DNA of 64,000 nucleotides from Variovorax sp. UMC13 (GTDB taxonomy: Bacteria; Pseudomonadota; Gammaproteobacteria; Burkholderiales; Burkholderiaceae_C). A program made the translations under genes and the position numbers. The stretch lies in assembly GCF_014170375.1 (NCBI RefSeq), contig NZ_LZZW01000011.1, positions 248,001-312,000 of the forward strand, given 5' to 3'. The notes under the pieces are model-generated. The model was given only the letters and a program-made list of their open reading frames with translations. It ran no database searches and had not been told where the DNA came from. Shown piece by piece: positions 43,253 through 51,399 of this stretch (positions are counted from its first letter, which is position 1; each line of letters opens with the position of its first letter).

Positions 43253-44359
43253 ATGCAGTTGCGCACCCTCACTCCCGGCCTGGGCCTCGCGATGGGCCTC
43301 GTGGCCGGCGGCGCCGTCTTCACCACGCTGCCCGCCGCGGCCGCCGACGGCTTCACGCTCAAGGACAAGCCGAAGATCGCGATGCTCTACTTCGGCCCCA
43401 AGAACGACGGTGGCTGGACCCAGGCCTTCGACGAGGCGCGGCTGAAGATCGAGAAGGAGCTCGGCCAGAAGATCCAGTTCGTCGAGAACGTGCCCGAAGA
43501 CGCGTCCGCCATCAAGCCCGCGGCCGAGAAGTTCATCCAGCGCGGCGCCAACATCGTGATCGGCACCGCCTTCGGCTACTCCGACAGCTTCAAGGACCTG
43601 GCGGCCAAATACCCCGACGTGGCCTTTCTCAACGGCTCGGGCACCACCAACGGCACCAACCTCGAGTCCTTCTACGGCCGCACCTACGAGAGCCAGTACC
43701 TGTGCGGCATGGCGGCCGGCGCGGCCTCGAAGACCGGCAAGCTGGGCTTCGTCGCGGCCAACCCCTTCGGCGTGGTGAACTGGACCGTCAACGCCTTCGC
43801 GCTGGGCGCGCAGAAGGTGAACCCGAACGCGACCGTCAACGTGATCTACACCGGCGCCTGGAACGACCCCGTCAAGGAACGCGCCGCCGCCGCTGCATTG
43901 ATCGACCAGGGCGCCGACGTGATCGGCCAGCACGTCGACAGCCCGACGCCGCAGATCGTCGCGCAGGAGCGCGGCGTGTACGGCACCGGCCACCACCGCG
44001 ACCTGCGCCAGTTCGCGCCCAAGGCCACGCTGTGCTCCTCGGTGTGGGTGTGGGACCGCTTCCTCGTGCCCGAGCTCAAGAAGGTCATCGCCGGCGGCTG
44101 GAAGCCCGCGCAATACGGCGCCTTCATCGAGATGAAGGACGGCGGCACCGACATCGCGGGCTTCGGCCCGGCCGTGCCCAAGGACAAGGCCGCGCTGATC
44201 ACCGCCGAGCGCGAGGCGATCCTCAAGGGCAAGCAGGTCTACGCCGGCCCGCTGGCCGACCGCGACGGCAAGGAGCGCGTGGCCAAGGGCGCGGTGCTCT
44301 CGGATGCCGAGCTGTGGAAGATGGACTGGTTCGTCAAGGGCGTGGTCACGCAGAAGTAA
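43253..44359 (+). CDS. BMP-family ABC transporter substrate-binding protein
   Basis: 368 residues with a signal peptide (GLGLAMGLVAGGAVFTTLPA). The mature protein starts KPKIAMLYFGPKNDGGWTQA and contains GANIVIGTAFGYSDSFKDLA, NVIYTGAWNDPVKERAAAAA and GADVIGQHVDSPTPQIVAQE, all typical of BMP receptors that bind nucleosides or nucleobases (PnrA, NupN-like). It is the receptor of the importer encoded next. Given the RutR context its ligand may be uracil, thymine or a nucleoside (inference). Confidence 0.93.
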   Translation: MQLRTLTPGLGLAMGLVAGGAVFTTLPAAAADGFTLKDKPKIAMLYFGPKNDGGWTQAFDEARLKIEKELGQKIQFVENVPEDASAIKPAAEKFIQRGANIVIGTAFGYSDSFKDLAAKYPDVAFLNGSGTTNGTNLESFYGRTYESQYLCGMAAGAASKTGKLGFVAANPFGVVNWTVNAFALGAQKVNPNATVNVIYTGAWNDPVKERAAAAALIDQGADVIGQHVDSPTPQIVAQERGVYGTGHHRDLRQFAPKATLCSSVWVWDRFLVPELKKVIAGGWKPAQYGAFIEMKDGGTDIAGFGPAVPKDKAALITAEREAILKGKQVYAGPLADRDGKERVAKGAVLSDAELWKMDWFVKGVVTQK

Positions 44360-44362
44360 GCC

Positions 44363-45889
44363 ATGCCCAACGCGCTCGAACTCACCGGCATCCGCAAGTC
44401 CTTCGACGGTTTCGCGGCGCTGACCGACGCCCATTTCGCCGCGCGCTGGGGCGAGGTGCATGCCCTGCTGGGCGAGAACGGCGCGGGCAAGTCCTCGCTG
44501 ATGAACATCGCGGCCGGGCTCTATGCGCCCGAGGCCGGCCAGCTGCTGGTCGATGACAACGCGGTGCGCTTCGCCGGCCCGCGCGACGCGGCCAGGCACC
44601 GCATCGGCATGGTCCACCAGCACTTCAAGCTGGTGCGGCCGTTCACGGTGGCGCAGAACATTTTGCTCACCGCGCCGCCGCCGGCCGCGTACCAGCGCCA
44701 TGGCGAGCGGCTGCGCACGATCGAGCGCGCCATCCGCGACAAGGCCGCGGAACTGGGCTTCGACATCGATCCGGCCCAGCGCGTCGATGCGCTGTCGATC
44801 GCCGAGCAGCAGCGCGTCGAGATCCTCAAGGTGCTGCTCGCGGGTGCGCGCATCCTGATCCTCGACGAGCCCACGGCCGTGCTGACCGACCAGGAGGCCG
44901 CGCGCCTGCTGCAGACGGTGCGGGGCCTGGCGCGTCAGGGCGCGGCGGTGGTGCTGGTCACGCACAAGATGGCCGACGTGAAGACCTATGCCGACCGCGT
45001 GACCGTGATGCGCGGCGGCCGCACGGTCGCCACCCTGCAGCCCGACCAGGCCTCGGTCGCCGAACTGGTGAAGCTCACGGTGGGCGAGTCGGTCGCGGCC
45101 GCGGGCTTCCAGCCGGCGAAGACGGCGCGCGGTGCGGTGCGCCTGTCGGTGCGCGGGCTGCGCACGCCCGCTTCGCCCGAAGGCCGGCGGGTGCTCGACG
45201 GCGTCGAGCTCGAACTGCACGCGGGCGAGATCTACGGCCTGGCCGGCGTCGGCGGCAACGGGCAGGGCGAACTCGCGGGTGCGATCATGGGCTTGCCGGG
45301 CGAAGCCACCGAAGGCGAGATCCGCCTCGAAGGCCATGGCGATCTCAAGACCCTGGCCGCTTCCGCGCGCCGCGGCATCGGCATCGCCGCGATCCCGGCC
45401 GACCGCTACGGGCTCGCGCTCGCGGGCGGCCTGTCGGTGGCCGAGAACTACGCCATCGGCCGCGTCCATACCGGCCGCTACGGCCCGGTGTGGCGGCTGC
45501 GCCGGCAGCTGATCCAGCGCGACACGCAGGAGGCCGTGCGGGCCTTCGACGTGCAGGGCGTGCGCTCGGTGGCGCAGAAGGCCGCGCTGCTGTCGGGTGG
45601 CAACGCGCAGAAGCTGGTGCTGGCCCGCGAGTTCGGCAAGGCGCCGACGCTGGTGCTGGCCCACAGCCCCAGCCGCGGCCTCGACGTGCGCGCCAGCGCC
45701 GAGGTGCATGCGCGCCTTCGCGCCGCCCGCGACGGCGGTGCGGCCGTGCTGCTGATCAGCGAGGACCTCGACGAGGTGCTGCAGCTGGCCGACCGCGTGG
45801 GCGTGATGACGCGCGGGCGCATCGCCGGCGAATTTGCGCAGCCCGCCGACCGGCAGGCGATCGGACAGGCGATGGTGGACCATGGCTGA
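44363..45889 (+). CDS. Nucleoside/nucleobase-type ABC transporter ATPase (two fused NBDs)
   Basis: 508 residues holding two ATPase domains in tandem. The first has Walker A GENGAGKS (residues 37-44), Walker B ILILDEPTAVL and a signature region LSIAEQQRVEIL. The second has a degenerate Walker A (GVGGNGQGE) but a good signature LLSGGNAQKLVLAREF. This is the normal layout of RbsA/NupO-like ATPases. The gene starts 3 bases after the receptor stop and overlaps the permease gene by 8 bases. Confidence 0.94.
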   Translation: MPNALELTGIRKSFDGFAALTDAHFAARWGEVHALLGENGAGKSSLMNIAAGLYAPEAGQLLVDDNAVRFAGPRDAARHRIGMVHQHFKLVRPFTVAQNILLTAPPPAAYQRHGERLRTIERAIRDKAAELGFDIDPAQRVDALSIAEQQRVEILKVLLAGARILILDEPTAVLTDQEAARLLQTVRGLARQGAAVVLVTHKMADVKTYADRVTVMRGGRTVATLQPDQASVAELVKLTVGESVAAAGFQPAKTARGAVRLSVRGLRTPASPEGRRVLDGVELELHAGEIYGLAGVGGNGQGELAGAIMGLPGEATEGEIRLEGHGDLKTLAASARRGIGIAAIPADRYGLALAGGLSVAENYAIGRVHTGRYGPVWRLRRQLIQRDTQEAVRAFDVQGVRSVAQKAALLSGGNAQKLVLAREFGKAPTLVLAHSPSRGLDVRASAEVHARLRAARDGGAAVLLISEDLDEVLQLADRVGVMTRGRIAGEFAQPADRQAIGQAMVDHG

Positions 45890-47024
45890 AGCATCCCTCT
45901 CCGCCGACTTGGCGCACGCGCCCAAGGCCGCGCCCGCACCGGCGCCGCAGCCGCTCGCAGGCCGCCGCTACGCGCTCGAGATCCGCCAGCACATGGCCTG
46001 GCGCTGGCAGGCGCTGATCCTCGCGGCCGCGCTGCTGGTGGGCTTCGGCCTCTCCGCCGCGATCCTGGTGGCGGCCGGCGTGCCCGCCGGCGAACTGGCC
46101 AACGAGTTCATCACCCAGACCTTCCTCGACGGCCAGAACTTCCGCGCCGTGCTGTTCCAGGCCGCGCCGATGATCCTGGTCGGGCTGGCCGGCGCCATCG
46201 CCTTCCGCGCGCGCTTCTGGAATCTGGGGCTCGAGGGCCAGATGGTCTGGGGCGCGATCGGCGCGACCGCCATCTCGATGTGGCAGGTCGGCCCCGAGCC
46301 CTTGCGGCTGCCGCTGATGTTCGTCGCGGCCATCGGCTGCGGCCTGCTGTGGGTGTGGGGCCCCGCGTGGCTCAAGCTGAAGCTGGGCGTGAACGAGATC
46401 ATCTCGACGCTGATGCTCAACTACATGGCGGCCAACTTCCTGCTGCACTTGGTCTACGGCAGCTGGAAGGACCCGAAGGACAACTTCCCCTATTCGCCGC
46501 AGTTCCGCGTGTTCGAACGGCTGCCCGAACTGGGTGGCGGCGTGGGCAGTTCGATCCTGCTCGCGGGCGTGGTGGCGCTGCTGGCCTGGTGGCTGGTGAG
46601 CGTGAGCCGCGTGGGTCTGTACCTGCGCTTCGTCGATGCGAACCCGCGCGTGGCGCATGCCAATGGCGTGCCGGTGCGGCGCACCATCTACGGCGCGGTG
46701 CTGCTGTCGGGCGCGATGGCCGGGCTCGCGGGCTTCGCGGTGGTGGCGGGGCAGGAGGGCCGGCTCACGCAGGCCTTCTACCAGGGCTACGGCTTCTCCG
46801 GCATCCTGATCGCCTTCCTGGCGCGCAACAACCCGCTGGCGGCCACGGTGGTGGCGCTGCTGGTGGCGGCGCTGTTCGTCACCGGGCGCAGCCTGCAGGT
46901 CTTCTACCAGGTGCCGTTCTCGATGGTGCAGCTGATCCAGGCCCTCATCGTGGTGTGCGTGGCCTCGAGCGACTTCTTCATCCGCCACCGGCTGCGCCGC
47001 GTGGGCGGGGAGGGCGCGCAATGA
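45882..47024 (+). CDS. ABC transporter permease 1 (nucleoside/BMP type)
   Basis: 380 residues with about 9-10 hydrophobic segments. Motifs such as FWNLGLEGQMVWGAIGATAI and GVNEIISTLMLNYMAANFLL are diagnostic of NupP/YufP-like permeases partnered with BMP receptors. The N-terminal ~35 residues are a charged Ala/Pro extension. It overlaps the ATPase gene by 8 bases and the second permease by 4. Confidence 0.94.
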   Translation: MAEASLSADLAHAPKAAPAPAPQPLAGRRYALEIRQHMAWRWQALILAAALLVGFGLSAAILVAAGVPAGELANEFITQTFLDGQNFRAVLFQAAPMILVGLAGAIAFRARFWNLGLEGQMVWGAIGATAISMWQVGPEPLRLPLMFVAAIGCGLLWVWGPAWLKLKLGVNEIISTLMLNYMAANFLLHLVYGSWKDPKDNFPYSPQFRVFERLPELGGGVGSSILLAGVVALLAWWLVSVSRVGLYLRFVDANPRVAHANGVPVRRTIYGAVLLSGAMAGLAGFAVVAGQEGRLTQAFYQGYGFSGILIAFLARNNPLAATVVALLVAALFVTGRSLQVFYQVPFSMVQLIQALIVVCVASSDFFIRHRLRRVGGEGAQ

Positions 47025-47953
47025 GCGGCGGTGTGATCCTCAACTGGCTCGCGAGCACGCCGGACTTCGCGGTGCCCTATGCGCTCGCGGCGCTCGGCCT
47101 GATCATCTGCGAGCGCGCGGGCGTGCTCGCGCTGGGTGCCGAAGGGCTGATGCTGGTCGGCGCGCTGGCCGGCATCGGCGCGCAGATCGCGCTGGGTCAG
47201 CCCGCGGTGTCGCTGGTGCTGGCCATGCTCGCGGCCAGTGTCGTGTCGGTGTTGTTCGCGGTGATGGTGATCTGGCTGCGCGTGAACCAGGTGATCGCCG
47301 GGCTGGCGCTGGTGTTCTTCTGCCAGGGGCTCACGGCGCTGGTCGGCTCGATGGCCGACTGGACCAACCACGCGACCGCCGGCATCGGTGCGATGACCCT
47401 GTGGCCGCTGTCGATGCTGCCGGGCGTGGGCAAGCTGTTCGAGCAGAACGCGATGGTGTGGCTCACGCTGCCGGTCTTCGGCGCGGTGGCCTGGTTCTTC
47501 GCGCGCACCGCCACCGGCCTGCGGTTGCGCGCCGTGGGCGAGAACCCGCAGGCGGCCGACGCGGCCGGCATCCGTGTCACGGCCTGGCGCTTCGCCGCGG
47601 TGCTCGCGGGCTCGGCGCTGGTGGGACTGGCAGGCGCCTACATCTCGGTGGTCAGCACCAAGCTGTGGATCGCGGGCATGACCGGCGGGCGCGGCTGGAT
47701 CGCGGTGGGCCTGGTGATCTTCGCGCGCTGGTCGCCCTGGAAGGCGCTGGTGGGCGCGTTGCTGTTCGGCTGCATCGAGGCGCTGATCCCGCAGCTGGCC
47801 GCGGCCGGCGTGCAGCTGCCGCAGTACTTCGTGATGATGACGCCCTATGCGGTGACGCTGGGCGTGATGGTGTGGGTCGCGCTTTCGCGCCGCAGCGTCG
47901 ACGACGAGCCCGGCGCGCTGGGCCAACCCTATGTGCGGGAGGAACGGCGATGA
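47021..47953 (+). CDS. ABC transporter permease 2 (nucleoside/BMP type)
   Basis: 310 residues. Typical block ERAGVLALGAEGLMLVGALA (the NxGxEG-like region), then NQVIAGLALVFFCQGLTALV and RGWIAVGLVIFARWSPWKAL. Eight or more membrane segments. With permease 1 it forms the heterodimeric channel. The ATG overlaps the preceding stop (ATGA), and its own stop overlaps the hydrolase start. Confidence 0.94.
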   Translation: MSGGVILNWLASTPDFAVPYALAALGLIICERAGVLALGAEGLMLVGALAGIGAQIALGQPAVSLVLAMLAASVVSVLFAVMVIWLRVNQVIAGLALVFFCQGLTALVGSMADWTNHATAGIGAMTLWPLSMLPGVGKLFEQNAMVWLTLPVFGAVAWFFARTATGLRLRAVGENPQAADAAGIRVTAWRFAAVLAGSALVGLAGAYISVVSTKLWIAGMTGGRGWIAVGLVIFARWSPWKALVGALLFGCIEALIPQLAAAGVQLPQYFVMMTPYAVTLGVMVWVALSRRSVDDEPGALGQPYVREERR

Positions 47954-48624
47954 AGGCCTGGGTCTACAACGAGGCGCGCGAGCTCGATGCCGCGCAGTTC
48001 GCCGACTACCTGAACCCGGCCACGACGGCCGTGGTCTCGATCGACATGCACCGGGGCCACCTCGACGACGATCCCGACTGTCCCTGCCCGGCGCCGCGCG
48101 CCCGCGACGTGGTGGCGCCCATCGACGGCTTCCATGACGAAGTGCGCGCGCTGGGCGTGCGCATCGTGCACATCAGGTCGGTGCTGCGGCCCGGCGGCGA
48201 GGACGACGTCCACGGCATCCCGGCCGCCTGGCGCCGCACCTTCCCGCTGCATGTGGGGCCGATCCCCAACGCCGGCGCGCACGCGCTCGAAGGCTCGAAG
48301 TGGACCGAGTGGGTCACGCGCGTGGAACCCGGCGACATGCGCGTGGACAGCAAGCGCCGGTTGTCGGCCTTCTACCCGACCGACCTCGACTTCCTGCTGC
48401 GCAACCAGCGCATCGAGACGGTGGTGCTCAACGGCGGCTTCACCGACTGCTGCGTGCTCAACACCGCCTTCGACGCCAACAACCGCAACTACCGCGTGAT
48501 CGTGCTGCGCGACCTGGTGCGCGGCACCGACCCGCACCTGGAGGGCGCGGCGCTCGCGATGGTGTCGCTGCACCTGGGGCTGGTGATGGATTCGGCGGAC
48601 TTGCTGCGCCAGTGGCGCGCATAG
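47950..48624 (+). CDS. Isochorismatase-like cysteine hydrolase, second in the locus
   Basis: 224 residues. Catalytic triad intact: Asp32 (SIDMHRGH), Lys135 (VDSKRRLSAF) and Cys168 (TDCCVLNT). The start MKAWVYNEARELDAAQFADY is an N-terminal extension not found in RutB, and the residues near the active site differ from RutB. Relatives hydrolyse carbamoyl-, biuret- or amide-type substrates. It is coupled to the permease (ATGA overlap), hence co-transcribed with the importer and oxygenase. It probably removes a carbamoyl or amide group from the product of the upstream enzymes (inference). Confidence 0.88.
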   Translation: MKAWVYNEARELDAAQFADYLNPATTAVVSIDMHRGHLDDDPDCPCPAPRARDVVAPIDGFHDEVRALGVRIVHIRSVLRPGGEDDVHGIPAAWRRTFPLHVGPIPNAGAHALEGSKWTEWVTRVEPGDMRVDSKRRLSAFYPTDLDFLLRNQRIETVVLNGGFTDCCVLNTAFDANNRNYRVIVLRDLVRGTDPHLEGAALAMVSLHLGLVMDSADLLRQWRA

Positions 48625-48675
48625 CCCTCGGCCGCGGCTATGCTACCTTCCGCTTCTTCTGCGGAGGTAATGCAC

Positions 48676-49278
48676 ATGATGATGAAGCGCTGGTTCCTGA
48701 TCCTTGCGGCGGTGGTGTCGCTGAGCGGTTGCGGCTACAACGAGTTCCAGGAACTCGACGAAGCCAGCAAGTCGGCCTGGAGCGAGGTGCTCAACCAGTA
48801 CCAGCGCCGTGCCGACCTGGTGCCCAACATCGTGGCGACGGTCAAGGGCGAGGCCGCCTTCGAGCAGGACACGCTGACCAAGGTGATCGAGGCGCGCGCC
48901 AAGGCCACCTCGATCCAGGTCACGCCCGAGACGCTCAACAACCCCGCGGCCTTCGCCAAGTTCCAGCAGGCGCAGGGCGAGCTGTCGTCGGCCCTGTCGC
49001 GGCTGATGGTGGTGGCCGAGCGCTATCCCGATCTCAAGGCCAACCAGGCCTTCCGCGACCTGCGCGTGACGCTCGAAGGCGCCGAGAACCGCATCACCGT
49101 CGCGCGCAACCGCTACATCGAGAGCGTGCAGGACTACAACGTGCTCGCGCGCCGCTTCCCCACCAACATCACGGCCATGGTCTTCGGCTACGACCCCAAG
49201 CCCAACTTCAGCGTGCAGAACGAAGCGCAGATCTCGGTGCCGCCGACGGTGGACTTCAGTGCACCCAAGAAGCCGTAA
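48676..49278 (+). CDS. lemA: LemA-family lipoprotein
   Basis: 200 residues. GGAGG 8 bases before the ATG at 48676; an ATG at 48670 is too close to it. A lipobox (LSGC, Cys19) ends the signal peptide. Then the LemA core: QYQRRADLVPNIVATVKGEA, FQQAQGELSSALSRLMVVAE, AENRITVARNRYIESVQDYN. It is a membrane-associated coiled-coil protein of unclear biochemical role, nearly always followed by TPM-domain genes, as here. Confidence 0.94.
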   Translation: MMMKRWFLILAAVVSLSGCGYNEFQELDEASKSAWSEVLNQYQRRADLVPNIVATVKGEAAFEQDTLTKVIEARAKATSIQVTPETLNNPAAFAKFQQAQGELSSALSRLMVVAERYPDLKANQAFRDLRVTLEGAENRITVARNRYIESVQDYNVLARRFPTNITAMVFGYDPKPNFSVQNEAQISVPPTVDFSAPKKP

Positions 49279-49296
49279 CGCGGGCCGGCGCGCCGC

Positions 49297-50154
49297 ATGA
49301 ACAGGCTCCTGGCGCACGGCGGGCGCTGGCTGCTGCTGGCCCTGGCCTTCCTCGCGTGGCCGGTCCTCGCGCAGATGCCCACGGTGGCGTCGGCGCCCAA
49401 GCTGCAGCCCGTGCCCGCGCTGAGCGCGCGCGTGATCGACCAGACCGGCACGCTCGACGCGGCCCAGCGCGCCGGCCTCGAGACCCGGCTGGCCGACTTC
49501 GAACGGCGCAAGGGCTCGCAGATCGTGCTGCTGATGGTGCCGACCACCGCGCCCGAGGACATCGCGAGCTACGCCAACCGCGTGGCCAACGACTGGAAGA
49601 TCGGTCGCAAGGACGTGGGTGACGGCCTGCTGGTGGTGGTGGCCAAGGACGACCGCCGCATGCGCATCGAGGTCGCGAAGACGCTCGAGGGCCCGGTGCC
49701 CGACCTCTCGGCCAGCCGCATCATCGACGAGGAAATGATGCCGCGCTTTCGCCAGAACGATTTCGCGGGCGGGCTGAACGCGGCCGTCGACCGGCTCGTC
49801 GGCCTGGTCGATGGCGAGCCCCTGCCCGAACCCACGCGCCGCAGCGGCGGCGAGCGCGCTTCCGGCGGCGGCATCGACTGGGAGAACCTCGGCATCTTCC
49901 TGTTCTTCGGCTTCTTCATCGTGGCGCCGATCGTGCGCCGCATCTTCGGCAAGGTGCTGGGCACGCTGGTGCTGGGCGGCGGCATCGGCACGGTGGCCTT
50001 CCTGATCACCGCCAGCCTGTTCACCGCGGTGGTGGCGGGCCTGGTGGCGATGGTCGCCGGGTCCTTCTCCCGTTCGCTGCCCATCGGTGGCGGCGGCTTC
50101 AGCTCGGGCGGTGGCGGCAATTTTGGCGGCGGTGGCGCCTCGGGAGGCTGGTGA
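49297..50154 (+). CDS. TPM-domain membrane protein (YgcG-like)
   Basis: 285 residues: signal peptide (WLLLALAFLAWPVLA), periplasmic TPM domain (LSARVIDQTGTLDAAQRAGL, VANDWKIGRKDVGDGLLVVV, IIDEEMMPRFRQNDFAGGLN), two C-terminal membrane segments (IFLFFGFFIVAPIVRRIF; VVAGLVAMVAGSF) and a Gly/Ser tail. TPM domains are associated with membrane protein quality and photosystem repair in plants; the role in bacteria is not clear. It is encoded together with lemA. Confidence 0.93.
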   Translation: MNRLLAHGGRWLLLALAFLAWPVLAQMPTVASAPKLQPVPALSARVIDQTGTLDAAQRAGLETRLADFERRKGSQIVLLMVPTTAPEDIASYANRVANDWKIGRKDVGDGLLVVVAKDDRRMRIEVAKTLEGPVPDLSASRIIDEEMMPRFRQNDFAGGLNAAVDRLVGLVDGEPLPEPTRRSGGERASGGGIDWENLGIFLFFGFFIVAPIVRRIFGKVLGTLVLGGGIGTVAFLITASLFTAVVAGLVAMVAGSFSRSLPIGGGGFSSGGGGNFGGGGASGGW

Positions 50155-50156
50155 CG

Positions 50157-50672
50157 ATGGGCTTGTTTGCCAAATTGGGGCGCTTCTGGCGCCATCGCTG
50201 GACCGACGAGGCGGCCGTGCGCCGCGTGCTGCCGCCGGACGTGCTGGCGCAACTGCGCCGGCGCGTCGCGGCCAGCGAGCGGCGCCACACCGGCGAGGTC
50301 CGGCTGTGCATCGAGGCCGGGCTGCCGGCCAGCTACCTCTGGCGCGATGCGCCGGCCCGCGAGCGCGCGCTGATGCTGTTCGGCAAGCTGCGCGTCTGGG
50401 ACACCGAGCACAACAACGGCGTGCTGATCTACCTGCTGCTGGCCGACCATTCGATCGAGATCGTGGCCGACCGCGGCATCGACCGCCATGTGGACGCCGC
50501 GGACTGGCGTGCCATGACCCAGTCCATGGGCGCGGCCTTCCAGGCCGGCCGCTTCGAGGACGGGCTCACGCAGGCGCTGGAGGAAGTGTCGGCGCTGCTG
50601 GTCGCGCACTTCCCGCGCGCCGAGGGCGAGCCGGCGCGCAACGAGCTGCCGGACGCGCCGGTGGTGCTTTAG
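50157..50672 (+). CDS. Soluble TPM-domain protein
   Basis: 171 residues; ATG at 50157 (a GTG at 50151 is possible). The pattern RRVLPPDVLAQLRRRVAASE, HTGEVRLCIEAGLPASYLWR, FGKLRVWDTEHNNGVLIYLL and EIVADRGIDRHV shows a TPM domain without signal peptide or membrane helices. It is the usual third gene of the lemA/TPM unit. Its stop lies directly beside the convergent pdeM stop. Confidence 0.92.
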   Translation: MGLFAKLGRFWRHRWTDEAAVRRVLPPDVLAQLRRRVAASERRHTGEVRLCIEAGLPASYLWRDAPARERALMLFGKLRVWDTEHNNGVLIYLLLADHSIEIVADRGIDRHVDAADWRAMTQSMGAAFQAGRFEDGLTQALEEVSALLVAHFPRAEGEPARNELPDAPVVL

Positions 50673-51350
50673 CTAGGCTGCCGCGGGCAGCGCCCACACC
50701 GCCGCGCCCGCCACGCCATAGAAGCGCCGGCCCGGCGCCGGCGGCACCTGCCAGCCGCCGGTGAACTCGCCGAAGGCCGGCAGGATGGCCTGGTCCGCCT
50801 CCTGCACGAAGCAGGGCATGCGCAGCCGGTCGCGCCCCGGGCCCTGGAGGCTGCAGGCCGGGTGCAGGTGCCCGGCCAGCACGAAATGCGTGGGATGCGG
50901 CTGCGGATGGTGGCAGCAGGCGAAGGGGCCGAGCAGGTAGGGCTCGTTCACCACCGCGATGCCGAGCGCCGGCGGCGGGTCGCCGGCGCGCTGGTCGTGG
51001 TTGCCGCGCACCAGCGTCAGGCGCAGCGCTGGGTCGTGCGTGGCGCGCCAGGCCTGCAGCGCGGCCAGCCGCGCGGGCGTGCGGGCCTGGGCCGCGTGCA
51101 GGAAGTCGCCCAGGAACACGATCTCCGCGGGCGCCAGGCGCGCGATCAGCCGGTCGAGCCGGTCCAGGTTCTCCTGCGTGGTGCCGCCGGGCACGGGCTG
51201 GCCCAGCGCGCGGTAGGTCGCGGCCTTGCCCAGGTGCAGGTCGGCCACGAAGAGCACGCCGCGCGCGGGCCACCACAGTGCGCGCTCGGGCAGCAGTTCG
51301 AGGGATTGGCCGGCCCATTCGACGCGGCAGGCGGTGGTGGCGGAAGACAC
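50673..51350 (-). CDS. pdeM: Ligase-associated DNA damage response endonuclease PdeM
   Basis: 225 residues from a GTG at 51350 (VSSATTACRVEWAGQSLELL). Calcineurin-like metallophosphoesterase motifs in order: FVADLHLGKAATYR, FLGDFLHAAQA, RGNHDQRAGDPP, FVLAGHLHPACSL. PdeM normally works with a DEXH helicase and an ATP-dependent ligase; none of these genes is next to it here. The start codon choice is uncertain because the open frame continues further upstream. Confidence 0.9.
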   Translation of the reverse strand: MSSATTACRVEWAGQSLELLPERALWWPARGVLFVADLHLGKAATYRALGQPVPGGTTQENLDRLDRLIARLAPAEIVFLGDFLHAAQARTPARLAALQAWRATHDPALRLTLVRGNHDQRAGDPPPALGIAVVNEPYLLGPFACCHHPQPHPTHFVLAGHLHPACSLQGPGRDRLRMPCFVQEADQAILPAFGEFTGGWQVPPAPGRRFYGVAGAAVWALPAAA

Positions 51351-51399
51351 GGTCCCGAGTGTCGCCCAGGACGCAAGCACCCTGCGCGGGTGCGGACGT

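Noticed and set aside
43121..45925. 934-residue minus-strand open frame
   Set aside because: Shadow over the BMP receptor and ATPase genes, which have strong family motifs on the plus strand.
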